A stretch of DNA of 30,771 nucleotides from Fonticula alba (lineage: Eukaryota; Opisthokonta; Rotosphaerida; Fonticulaceae), in assembly GCF_000388065.1 (NCBI RefSeq), contig NW_009242971.1, forward strand, positions 4,709,773 to 4,740,543. The letters are read 5' to 3'. Shown piece by piece: positions 19,740-30,760 of the stretch. Both the position numbers and the translations under genes were made by a program. Below the pieces are notes generated by a model. The model ran no database searches. It was not told the origin of the DNA and saw nothing but the letters and a program-made list of their open reading frames with translations. Numbering within the stretch: position 1 is the stretch's first letter; each line of letters starts with the position of its first letter.

Positions 19740-22169
19740 GGCGACCATTTCCCGGCGAGCGCCGTGACCGGGTACGAGGAGAGGGGCTGGTGGGCACGAA
19801 GAGCAAGAGGACGGACGGCGGTGCCCTCTGGATGGCGGGAGGTCGCCGGCCCTCGGGACGGCCGAACGGGGGGGGGGCGGGGGGCCGGTCGGGCTGGAGA
19901 GCGTCCTACGGCGTGGCGGAGAGGCGAAGTGTACGGGGCCAGGGCCGCTGGGAGTGTGGGGGTCTTGCTAGGGAGGCATTCAGGTCGGTGGGCTTTTTTC
20001 GGAGAGGGAGCGGGGCAATAGTGTTCCAACCACGTGCCAGGGGCGCGAACGGCCTGGTGGCCGGCCCCTAGGCAGACGAGGGTCTGTTGGAAGGCAGTGT
20101 CACCCAGGGAGGGGGGCGGGGGGGGAGTGAGAAGACCCCGATTTGGGCATCTTGCGCGCAGATTACCGGCGAGCCCGAGTCGAAATAGACCACAGGGAGA
20201 TTTCTCCTGGGCGGGGTCCAGAACACCTGAGGAAGCCTGGATTCCTGACTCCCAGGGAGGGCGGGGGGGGTATCCACCGCCAAAATGACCGCCCCCGGAG
20301 TGGATGTCGGGCTGCGGGCTGCGCCGGCCATCCGAGGGCGGCCTTGACTTGGGACCGGTGCTCGTGCGAGGCGCTGGGGGCGCTTTCGATTCCATGCCGG
20401 CTGGGCGTGTGCGAGGGATCGGGGGGCAATGTGGCCCCCTGGCGTCGGGCACCACGGCCGCCCGGGGCAGGGCCCGGAGAAAGAGCCCTATTCGGTGGGC
20501 ACCGAGAGAATGGCGGCCCGGGGCGGCGAACATCGGCGAGAGCCAGGGGTGTCTGAGATGATGGAATGGCCACGCGAGGGAATCGGCCCGAGCCAGGCGC
20601 GTGGAACCCGCCGAGTCGGTTGGCACAACCACCGGCGCAACTTCCGACTTTGCCAATATGTACTCCCAACCCCGTTATCCCACCCTTGATGGGCAGTTTG
20701 CATCGGCTTGCAGTGAGACCAGTGGGCCTGTGGGACGAGGAAGCACATCGGCCGGGGAGGTCCAGGGGATGGTCGGGCAATGGGGCATCCCAACGTGCGG
20801 GAGAGTCAGGGGGCGCAAGTTGACGCGGGTTCCCGCCCCAAGCGTGGGGCATGGTTGACTCTCCGGAACAGATGGTGGCCGCGTGTTGTTCGGTCGGGCA
20901 GGGGGACTCTCGAGCCATGCGGGTGTTTTTTGTTGTTGTTGTTGTTTTTCCTCGCCCCCCCCCCCCGTAAATGCCGAGGTTGCTGGTGCATCGGGCCTGG
21001 GCGAAAGATTGCCGGCCCCCTGGGCGTGGGATTCATATTGGAAACGAGGGTGCCCAGATGTCTCGGGCGGGAGGGAAGGAGGTTGTCGGTGAATTTGACC
21101 CTCCAGTGGAGGGGGGGGGGCGTTTCTTTATCCCCGCGTGCGTGGCCTCCGAGCGGGGTTACTGCACTTCCGGGCCGCGGTGTCCGTCTGCAGGAATACC
21201 GGAAATGAGTGCCCCTCCGTCGGTGGCCGGGTCCTTGTCCGGGGGTTTCGCCGTTATACCAGCATCATACGATTGAATGTGGTATGGCTGTGTTCGTCCC
21301 CCCCCCCCTCCCCCTCTCGTCCATCCACATGGACCGAGTGCATATGATCCGCGCGTCGAAGACCGCCGCCATACATGGCACTGGGGGTGCTTTTCCTGGT
21401 CCGCCGCGTGCGGCTAGGGCCCCCCCCCCCGGGCTGGCATTCGGGCAGTGAACTCTTTGAACCGCTCCCGATTTCCGCCAGGAGAGGGGACGGACCCATT
21501 ACCCGGCCGTCCATTGCGTGAAGTTGTCTCGAGCGCAGGGTTCTCGCCCCCAAGAGGCCGGCCCTTGCGAGATGAGTCCAACACGTCATGGGGCTGGCCC
21601 GTGGCCAAGCGACAGGACCCTTTCCTTTGATTGTCTCCCTCTCTGCCGGCCCCTTCACTCTCTCGGCCCGCTTTTCGGTCAGCATCAAAGACGGTGCCTG
21701 GCATGGTAGGCAACACACACCGAGCCGGCGCATCCCTCGCGGTCGGGTGCCATGCGGCATCGGCACTGGGCAGCCCCATGGCCAAGGGCCTCCGGCACAC
21801 AGGAGGGGCTTGGCACCCACATGGTTTGGGGATCGGACAAGTCAATCCCACCCAAGCGTGATGGCGGTCTTGTATTCCGGCAATATTGGCTCTTCAGCAT
21901 GGTCGGCGGGGCGGGAAAAAAATCGCGCCGCACGCCCGCCCCCTTCGTGGGAGGGGTGCAGAGGGGGCCGTCCCGCCTCGGAGGCACTCCGAATGAAGGG
22001 CGGCCCACCGGTCGCACAGGGAAGGCACCCCAGCGAGGGTGTCCTTCGTAATGGCTCCGGACGTGCTGGGGGATCAACATTGCAACCGAGGAAAGGCGAT
22101 GCTACGCTCGGTGAGGCGCCAGAGGGGCGCTGAGATGGCATAATCCCGGCACACGGGCCGGGCTGACAC

Positions 22170-22829
22170 TTAGACGGCAAACATCGCAAGCAGAGCCAGG
22201 ATGAGGCTGAAGGCCAGGATGCTTGGAAGGCGGCCGCGGGCGTGGAGCGACCCGGCGTCATTGCAATCGTACGGCGCCGTGCCGGGGGTGATCGTGGCTC
22301 CGTAGGAATAGGGCTCGAGCATCTGGCAGCGCGCGACATGCTCCTCCATGTTGGTCATGCAGAGAGGCGTGCCGCGGCAGTTGCTGATCTTGTAAAAGTC
22401 CTTGGTGCAGGAGGAGCCGCACAGCTTGGAGGCAGTCCTTGCACAGACGATGGTGAACTTCTCAAGGCGTCGGGAGAGCTCCCGCGTGGAGCACCCGGCC
22501 TCGGCCGAGAGAATGCAACCTGACAGCAGCGTGCCCGGCGGCAGGCCGGGGGAGAGAGGGGCGGGGGGAGCATTGGGGAAGGCCCGGTTCGGCGGTGGTC
22601 AGCGGGGGGGGGGGGGGGGGGCGTGCGGGTGGGCAAACCCACCGCTCGGCCGAGGCAGCATGGGTTGTGAGGCAGGGTGCGCGCGCCTGGCAGCGAGGCG
22701 GCAAGGCGGTAGCGAGGCGGTTGCCCGGCAAGATGTGCGCAGGACCCGGGGCCCATGTGGCCGGATGGGCAGAGGCGACGCACCGGCGACAGCCAGGAGG
22801 AGTAGGACCAAGCGGGAAGATGTTTTCAT
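22170..22829 (-). CDS. Probable GPI-anchored 8-Cys secreted protein, 131 aa
   Basis: Two exons, 22829-22784 and 22519-22170, give 131 residues. The donor GCCG/GTGCGT, branch CTGAC (22602-22598) and acceptor GTCAG/GTTGC agree in phase (split Gly codon). CTGAC is followed by no AG until the acceptor. Exon 1 plus the start of exon 2 form one signal peptide (MKTSSRLVLLLLAVA then GCILSAEA), with cleavage likely before Cys25. The mature part has eight cysteines (25, 41, 49, 53, 63, 69, 80, 101), suggesting four disulfides. The C-terminus has small residues (NDAGS, 102-106), a short basic spacer and a hydrophobic tail (~113-131) with nothing after it, as in GPI-attachment signals. It therefore probably sits on the cell surface. 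The ATG context is GCC-GCC-ATG. No family is recognised; the cysteine spacing does not match the fungal CFEM pattern. The intron carries C18 just before the branch point. Confidence 0.75.
22604..22621. repeat. Poly-G run (18) in an intron
   Basis: Poly-C on the coding strand, directly upstream of the CTGAC branch point of the GPI-protein gene. Confidence 0.95.
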
Positions 22830-25800
22830 GGCGGCGGAGGCACGTCGAGATCGACCTTCGTCGGGGGGGCTGCGAGCTGTGCAGGGGTGATGCGCGTGAG
22901 CGGGGGTCGAGAGGGGTGTGGGGCGGGGATCACAACGTACAAGCATCCGGGGTGTCGGGCGAGGGTCAGGGGCCTCGCTCTTCGGTAATCCCGCCTTTTC
23001 GGGAGACACAGGTGCCAGGACGGGGGAGGTGCCGCGGCGAAGGGCGGCACTGAGGGACCTCCGGGGCGGCGGCGGCGGGGGGGGGGGGGGGCCTTCGTTC
23101 TGCGGGGTCCGGGACCACGCGTCGCGCGCAGGTCCCCAGCCGAGGACCGATGCCGGGCTGGGGCATTGCCTCCCGCGGGCGGTTGCAGCTTGGGGCTGTG
23201 CGACCTGCCCAAGGCCGGGCCATGCTGCGGAGCCCAGCTGTCCTGGTGTCCCGGCTCCATGAGCGCGCCCGCCAGGGGCGGGACTTCGGATGCGTGCGCG
23301 GGGCCGACGTCAGCATGAGTGCTGAGCCAGGTCGGGCGACTCGCAGGCTGATGCCCCGGGCCTCAACTCGGCTTCCTGCTTCGCATGCGCACTAGTCGTG
23401 GCAGGAGCTGACACCGGGGGAGGTAATTGTGGCATTGGCATTGGGGCGTTGAATGGGCCAGACCAGGCGGCTGATGTTCGGGGCGGTGTCAGGCGCCTCC
23501 TGGCCTGCTCCCTGCCCGGCGACCAAGGCGACGCGGCAGGGGCAACAGGATGCGCGCATGTGCAAGGGCCCCATGGGTGGGGGTCCTTGTGCGGTGCCAC
23601 ATTCTTTCCGCATGCGTGTAGGTGCATTTCAAGGTCCGGCCACCGTCTGGCGACGCGCCATGGGTTCCGGCACCGAAGGGCCGGTCATTTTCCGTGCCAG
23701 CATTGGCAACATTCGGCACGCCTCTCGAATGTGGAGGAAGTCGGCCGACCTGCAAGCAGGCGGAGCAGTGGCAAGCGCGTGAGACTGACAGACGGACGGA
23801 ATCGGTGGGCGATCTCGCGAGTCGTTTAAAAGGAGGGGGCCGGGGGGGGGGGCTAGTCGGGTGGCTGGAAGGACCCCGGAGTATGGGCTGATGAGGGCAC
23901 CGGGGCAGAGTCAGGTCGGGGTCGAGCCCCAACGCGAGCAGGAACACAAGCGCGTGCCCGGGCTGATGATTGGGGTTTTTTTAAAGGGCCAGTATTGTGG
24001 CCCCTGGTCCCGATCCACGCGCGGAGGCGAAGTGGCTCCCCGGCCCCGGGCTTGCTCACGGCCATGTGCATGAGAAGACACCGGCTTGGGCGCATCGATG
24101 CAGGGGCTCCCCCCTTGGAACAGCGCGCCCGGCCAGGGATATGTCCCGGGCGCGGGCCGGCCATGTTGTCCTCGAATTACGGCCGGCGGGATGACAATCC
24201 GCCTGATCGTCAGACCCCTAAATCGACCACAACCAAGGGCGGCTCACCTCGTCGACGTGAACATGCATGGGCTGGCCCGCGGAGACGCCGGGCTTCTTGC
24301 CTCACCTTGCCTTGAAATGCCGGCGTCAGCTCGATCCCCCCGACCGACGCCGGGGAGGGGATGTACCACTGTAGGCCCAGCCTCCGGTCCACCGTGAGGG
24401 GACTTCCTCGAGAGGCCCTCCCTTCGAGACGCGGCCGAGGGATCCCTTGCCCTCCCGGCCGGTTGGAAGTCTTTGAGTGTGTGGATTCCCCTGCGCACGT
24501 GCTCCGATCGCCTGCGCGCTTTTCTTCGATCTCCTGCCACTCGCCTCGCCAGAGGCCCGGGCCTTGGGCATGGTGCAGGCCGGATGGCGGGCCGCTGGAC
24601 GAAAAACATTTGAGGTGGCCCTCTTTCCGACACTTGCCCTGGCGCTGGCGGACCGGCTTGATGCCGACAATCATCCGCAGCAGCTGGCCGGGCGAGCATG
24701 TGCCCCCCTCTGCGCACGAGGCAGGGGCCCCACAAGAAGTACCCCGGGACGTGTGTGCCAATGGCATGGGACCTTTCCCCAGGGCCAGGACCCGGTAAAG
24801 AGGTGGAGCGGTCGGGGTCAGGGCTGGTGCAGAGGTTGTGCCAGGCCCCAGGTCATGGTTGATATGATAGGGTCCACTCCGGCGGGGGGCCACCGGGCGG
24901 CGTTCCACGGGCTGCTTAGAATGTGGGGAGCCAGCTGGTCCCGACGGCTGGGGCGCCACGCATCGGTTCCAGACTCGCGCTTGGAGTATGTGTCTACCGC
25001 CTGAACCTCGGCGAGGCCGGAGGGGAGGGGGGGGGCGACGAGGCAGAGTCTGGGCCTTTGTGCCCCGGAGGCGGTGCCACGGAAGCGCAGAGATGTGGCC
25101 ACATGGCAGTCCCTTGGCTTGGGCCCGGTTTCTTCGAGCCAGCCATGCGACGCGCAAGACATTCCCCCGCCTGCTGGGGTGTCGGGCTGCTCCGGCCTCC
25201 TGGAGTATTACGCCCTCTCTTTTTGGCGACCGTCCATCAGCTTACCCGTTGCGTCTGGCTGACCGAGGGGCATTCCTTTCAAACGACGAGGGAGTATGGG
25301 AGGAGAAGGGGTGCGAACATGACCGAACCGTATATCGGCCCAGGGGCCACCTGGCCCCCTTTGACCGGGAGTACCAGGCTAGGGCAACGGGCTGCAGGCG
25401 AACAGGGCCGGTGCGAGGCTCATTTGTGGGCGTCCGTCTTGGGGTACATACACCTGCTCGCCACATGCGCCATGCCCTGGAAGCGTCCCGCATGCGAGTC
25501 CCATGCATGTGGTGTGCCGAAGTCGATGGTTATGGAGTCAATGTCACGAAATGCACCACCAGGCCGGCCCCGGGACCGCGGCCGATATGAATCCGGTGTC
25601 GGGCAAGATCGGCCGCTTGCCTGAGGTGGCTCGAGGGAGCGTTGGTTGGACTCGCCCTTCACGGTGCTGGCACATCCAGCCCACCCGCATGTGGCTTGGC
25701 CGTGTTGCTTGTGTCATGGCCTCTTCCGCAAGCCAGGCCTCGCACCTGGCAGCCATGCCGGCCACGACGAGTCGGTGGAAAGGGCGCGCCCGCCCATGCG

Positions 25801-26417
25801 GCATCCTCCTCCACTTCCTTGGTCGTGTTGACATGCGCATTCTGACTTGTGTGTGCAGGCCGTTGCAGAGATGCGTGTGCGTACACGAAGCGGCCAGGGA
25901 CCGAGTGGCAGGGCGTATTTGTAGTGTGGGGCCTCCATTGCCGAGCATCGGTAGGAGCATGTGTGCGAGCGAGCAGGTGTCGGCTGCAGCACGAGGGGCC
26001 TCGCCCTGTGTCCATGTCGGCCCGGACCACGCTGCTGCCCGCAAGGTGGCATCCATGATGATGTGCTCTAGGCCATATGCCTGCGGCTCACGGCCAAGGT
26101 GCCGATGAATGTGAGCATCGACCGGACAGTGTCCCTTCTTTTTTTCGAGCCATTTGGGCGCCGGGCCTCCGAGGGGCCGGATGCACAGGCACTTGATCGT
26201 GCTTGGCTTCTTGGGGTTGGCAAGCCGCGGGTGCGCCCTCCAACGCGTCCTGGCCGTCGCGCTGGGCCAGTCGAAGTATGCACCGGGGAGGGGGTATCGG
26301 GCAGGCGGCCGACCCGGGGCGGGCGCTTGAGCCGGCCCCGGAGCAAGGCGCACGCCGGGCGGTGCTGCCTCCGCCGGCCACAAGGACCTGTCCAAGCCAC
26401 GGCACGCAGGCTGCTCC
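22830..26417. other. Intergenic region between the GPI-protein and TMEM230-like genes
   Basis: No convincing gene. The first ~100 bases are the pyrimidine-rich (minus-strand) leader of the GPI-protein gene. G15 at 23077-23091 and G11 at 23842-23852 are present, and a TTTAAAAG TATA-like box at about 23824-23831 (+) has no recognisable gene after it. Minus-strand open frames of 283-315 codons (24210-25157, 25544-26395) have no domain-like composition. Confidence 0.5.
23077..23091. repeat. Poly-G run (15)
   Basis: Fifteen consecutive G upstream of the GPI-protein gene. Confidence 0.95.
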
Positions 26418-26425
26418 TATAAAAG
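26418..26425 (+). promoter_or_regulatory. TATA box of the two-pass membrane protein gene
   Basis: TATAAAAG, identical to the box at 163-170, followed by a pyrimidine-rich stretch (26466-26515). It lies 287 bases before the preferred ATG at 26705. Several ATGs intervene, so the leader may be spliced (a GTGCGT donor sits at 26513) or the protein may start earlier. Confidence 0.65.
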
Positions 26426-26704
26426 CGCCCTCATGCCGGGGGCTTGCCTGCGACAGTGCAGGAAAGAGTCCCCTCTCCTTTGTCCTCTGGATCGCCAAGG
26501 ACCCTTCTTTTTGTGCGTATGCCTGGCACCCATGCCCCCTTCCATGTCACGATTTCACGATCATGCAAGCCCCCTCGCAGTCGCGCATGCTCACATCGGC
26601 ATCGGTAACCAACTCGCCCCGGAACGTGTGGAATATGCCTGCCAGCTGTTTGTGAGTCGTTCGGCCTTGAACTTGCCTCCCTTCTCGGACTGCCTGGAAG
26701 AAAC

Positions 26705-28129
26705 ATGTACTCCGCGCACTCGGACTCCCTGCTGAGTGGGGCAGTGAGCCAGTATTCCGGGGTGACGACATCGAACGATGGCGCCTCGCCGGCACAAGTC
26801 CCATTGCCCCAGGCACAGGCCCACGCGGCAGACGGCGCACCCTTGGCCGAGGCCAATGCACAGGCCTCGAACCCGTGCCTCCTGGGGGTGGGCATTTCGC
26901 ACGACATCGATGACACCATCTGGGTCCCGTCGAAGGTGCCCCTCCCGGAGGATCACTCGGTATACAGGGACTATTTTGAGATGGTGCGTGCCCGGGGGGG
27001 AAGGAGGCGTCTTCCTCCAGGCTGGCCGGCCCTCATGGGGCCTTCAAGCACTGACACCTGGATGACACAATGCATGCACGCGCATATGCACCACCATGGG
27101 TGTGTGCCCGCCCTCGCCGGGGTGGGGGCCCGAACTGCTGCATGGGCGTGCAGCCGGGTCGCAAGCCGAAGCAGCTCATCTCCTGCGGTGTCTTCACGGG
27201 CTTCATCACGGTACGCTCGAAAAGGCCGCACCGGCGCCAGGCCCCTGCGACCAGCCAGACTGACCGAATGACCCGCCGGGCTGCTCCGGAGCCAGTACCT
27301 CATCCTGTACTTCGGCGGCATGACCTTGATGATCCTCGGATTCAGTACGAGCCATGGCACAATCTGCGATCCTTCTGGCTAAGAAGGTGGGGGTGGGGGG
27401 GGGGGCGATATTTTTTTGCTTCCCGCCCCATGAGGCAGCAAGGAAAGTGCCCCCCTTCCTTCCTTCCGGGCCTTTGACCATGTCTTTGGCTGGGCTTCCT
27501 GACCTGCACCTTTTCGCCTGGGGTTTTCGCGGGACCACCATTCACGTGGTCGATGCTGCTTCGACATCCGGACATGGCTGATGGGCCCACTTGGCTTGCC
27601 TCTTCTCCGCCAGCCGGGTCGTTGAGCCAAGGCCTGGCCTATTTTGGACTGGCCCTGGTGGTGGTGTTTGTCATTCCGACATTCGTACGTCATGCTGCTT
27701 GCGATCGATGGATGGCTGGGTGCCGCCCGGGCTGGCAGCAGCCGGCGCTCGGGCCCGAGGGCTGTCTTGCGACTAACAGGCCTGGGGCACGCACGAACAC
27801 TCGAACCCGGCTTTCGTCCCCCGGCCCGGCGCGCGGGGTAGCTCTACACCACGCGGAAGTGTCGTGGCTGGTCGCACCTGCGCGATCGGGACATCTACGA
27901 TGTGGTGGCCATCGAATGCCTGCGCATGGGCGAGCCCTTGCCGATTCCCAAGTACGCGGTGTGCAAGTTTTGCATTCTCATCAAGAGGTCGAAGAAGATC
28001 TATGACGTCGTGTGCGACCGGCCGGATGGGATCCTGGTGCCGCCGTTTTTGTGCTGCATCGACAACCTCGGGCGCGAGCACAAGAGGATGGTGGTACGGG
28101 AGCTCCGAAAGGCCTATGTCGTTAAATAG
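26705..28129 (+). CDS. Two-pass membrane protein, TMEM230/DUF872-like, 5 exons
   Basis: Exons 26705-26983, 27154-27210, 27296-27344, 27614-27684 and 27842-28129 join in phase to 247 residues. Donors are GTGCGT, GTACGC, GTACGA and GTACGT; branch points are CTGAC (three introns) and CTAAC. Residues 1-60 are Ser/Ala/Gln-rich. Two hydrophobic spans lie at about 101-128 and 136-154. The second is followed by a basic stretch and RGWSHLRDRDIYD, which resembles the RGYSYDDIPD-type end of TMEM230/TMEM134 (DUF872) proteins, small membrane proteins of the secretory and endosomal system. A further ~75-residue Cys- and Lys-containing C-terminal region (to TAG at 28127) is not typical of that family. The start is uncertain: an ATG at 26562 spliced through a 49-base intron (26652-26700) would also keep frame and add a Ser-rich N-terminus. 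The family assignment is tentative; the gene itself is well supported by splicing. Confidence 0.7.
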
Positions 28130-28582
28130 GGGGCAAACCTTCGGACACAGACACGCGCACACACGATGCGTTGCTGCTCTCGCGCGCCCATGTTGGCGTG
28201 AACGCCTCTCCCTCCCGGGACATGACGAGCCTTCACGGGCGATGACATGTGGGCCTCAACAATGCGGGAGGGGGAGGGAGAAATGCAACCCCTGGGCCGC
28301 CATGGAACGGTAACCGCGGCGGACAGAGAAGACGGAGAAAGGTATGTGCATAGGCAAGCCGGTCGCCATGCATGTGCAAGGGGGGGGGGTCGGCTGCCAT
28401 CCGTTCGGTGTTTGGCCAGGAGCCATGCACCAAACGCCGCCGGCCGTGTGTGGGGCCCACCCGTGGCGGGCCCACGCATTCGAGTTGGGCCATCCTGCCA
28501 TTCGCCGCGGACGACTCACCTTTTTTTTTTCCTTGCTCCGTCGCCCAAAGTGACGCATGCGCCTTCTTTGGTGCCCTTCGGG

Positions 28583-28606
28583 GCACGCGCGCGCGCGCGC
28601 GCGCGC
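28583..28606. repeat. Alternating (GC)n tract
   Basis: Twenty-four bases of strictly alternating purine and pyrimidine, nearly all GC; potential Z-DNA. Confidence 0.8.
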
Positions 28607-29774
28607 CCCCCGGGCCAGACATCCGTCATGGCATTGGGCGTGGGCCTTTTTTTCGAGGGACATGGCCGAACCGAAGACACTTACTTTGGTGCTGTTGGAA
28701 AATACATGTGTCTTTGTCCCGAAAGCCATGGCATGTCAGCAAGTGTGATTGTTTTGAGCGCACAAAGAAGGCATAAAGCCGAGGGGGGGGGGGGCTTCTC
28801 ATTTCCATCCGACCACGTCCCAGGTGCAAGGTACCTTGACGCCGGCAGCCAGACAGGAGGGCAGGGCCGACTCAGCTGGGCGAGGACCCATGAAGCGCCG
28901 GCATGGTCTGCTGTGTCCCTCTATCCAGGCGCGCTTTCCCGAAGCCTGGCATCGGGTGCTTGTGGGTGCGCATTTTCTCTTGCGCTCGCGATTGCGCCAT
29001 GGCCTCGCAATCCGGCCGACAGGCTGGGGGCTTCAAAAGGCCAGGGGTGGCAAGGGCCGGGCCGAGCCCGGGGCAAGTGCACCCGGCTAGACCGTGCACC
29101 GGCGGGGTGATCGCCGGCGCGAGGACTTGGCGCAGGCTGCGAAGCTAGCAGGCAGGCTCGCTCGGCAAAAATGGAGTGGCTCCCATCAGAAGTTCTCATT
29201 GTCCAAGCACAAGCGCAGGGAAGATGCAGGCGCGGGCACATTTCGAAAAAAAAAAAGGGCGCCCCATCGCCAGTGTCATGTGTATGCAGCGCTGGGTTAT
29301 CTTGACTGCGTGGGGGTTTAGATCGAGGCTCGACAGGACGCGAGGGCCCCTTGAACATGAGCACCATCCATGTGCCGGTCTCTCCGCTGGCATCTTTCGG
29401 TGGGTGGCACATGCTCTGCGGCTTGGGAGCGGGGTGCTCCGGCTCGATTTTGGCGCCATGAGGAGGTGGATGGCCGCTGGGGGGTATGTGCGCGTGGACT
29501 TGTGTGCTATCTTGGGTTCGCTGTGCATCCTCACTGTGCTTTGGCGCTAGCAGGACCGTTGCGTGGCCTGGCTGCGCGGCAGGCGATCGAACAGCGGTGC
29601 CCGACAGGAGGACATCCGGGAAGCCGGAGGCGGATGGTGCCCGGAGGCAAGCGTCATGGTGGTGCCCCGGAGTCACCGGCACTCGGGGGAGTTTGGATCG
29701 CGGGAGCCGGCTTAGTGGATCCAGAGAGCCGACTTAAGGGGTTATAGGGCGACGGTGCCGATGATTGTGCCTGG

Positions 29775-29792
29775 CCCCCCCCCCCCCCCCCC
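29775..29792. repeat. Poly-C run (18)
   Basis: Eighteen consecutive C, intergenic. Confidence 0.95.
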
Positions 29793-30291
29793 GGTAAGTG
29801 GACTGGAGAGCCCGAGAGCGAGGGGGCAAGCAAGAGTGCCGGGTCGATGGGTATTGCTGGGAGTTGGCAAATAGGCCCTCATGCCGAGATGATCAGTGCC
29901 GGAGCTCGCCAGGCCGGGGTCCCCGGGTACACACAGCAAGCATCGATCCGGTGTACCTGGCCGTGGGCCGGCCGAAGGGTAGACCTTTGCCGGAGGACGG
30001 AGCAGCCCCTTAGCGGTCGGTGAGGGCCCGCCCTGCTTGGTCTTTCTCACCAAAATGGCCAAAGGGTCGGGATGGCAGCGGGGAATGGGCAGCCCCCACA
30101 GACGTGAGTCACAGGGCAACGTGGCATTTCCTCGCCCTGACCAGGCCCCTGTTCCAGGCCCATTTACTAGGCCGTAGTACGTGGGCCAGCCGGTCGGACA
30201 ATGTGCGACGTGTACCAAGGACTCGGCGAGGACACAACACCCGCGAGATGGCCGCGGATCAGGGCCGCATGGTGCTCGTGGGCCATGGTTT

Positions 30292-30309
30292 TGTGTGTGT
30301 GTGTGTGTG
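30292..30309. repeat. (TG)9 microsatellite
   Basis: Nine uninterrupted TG units, intergenic. Confidence 0.9.
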
Positions 30310-30760
30310 CTTTTGGCAAAGGGGCGTGCCTTTGACGGGAGACCACATCGGAGATTTTTCAGTGGCTAGACTACTTTGAGCCTGAGGACGGGACTAGGCA
30401 ACTCGAGAAAATACACTCACCCCGAAAGGGAGAGCCTGGCACTTGGGCTTGGGACTAGCTGGTGGGGCAGGCAAAAATGGGTGGAACTTCGGTGATGGTG
30501 GAAGGGCAGCGGTAGAGGGGGCTTTTGAACAGAGGTATTCACAGACCTAACACAGGCACGGCTCTCGCCCATGCTGTCGCATACTCCTCCGACACACGGC
30601 TGCCGGGACCTGTGCCCCCAGGAGGCCCCTGGATGAGAGTTTGGCCCTGCACATTGTTAGGCCAGCTCGCGGATTTGAAAACCTTGCACGCTTGCATCTT
30701 TACCCGGCTGCCTCTTCGCCGGGCCGCCGCTTCGAAGCCCGGTAGGCCCACGGGTGCCTT

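Larger units (their letters stand above)
15448..22169. other. 6.7-kb region without a recognisable gene
   Basis: Both strands have many overlapping open frames, the longest 613 codons on the minus strand (17147-18988, starting at GTG). Their translations are Pro/Arg/Gly/Ala-rich and lack domain motifs, signal peptides and the strong G/C third-position bias of the real genes. I found no phase-consistent set of GTRCGY donors and CTRAC/AG acceptors. It contains G/C runs (17779-17792, 18414-18429, 20955-20966, 21111-21120, 21298-21308, 21420-21430), T11 at 15831-15841 and (GA)n at 19723-19739. RNA genes or exons too divergent to recognise could be missed. Confidence 0.5.

Noticed and set aside
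20601-20858. 85-codon plus-strand frame with a mildly protein-like stretch (MYSQPRYPTLDGQF)
   Set aside because: Third codon positions are not G/C-biased like the real genes, and no consistent splice partners exist.
30557-30745. 62-codon plus-strand frame preceded by CTAAC and an AG
   Set aside because: Mixed third positions and no upstream exon or start; could not be supported.
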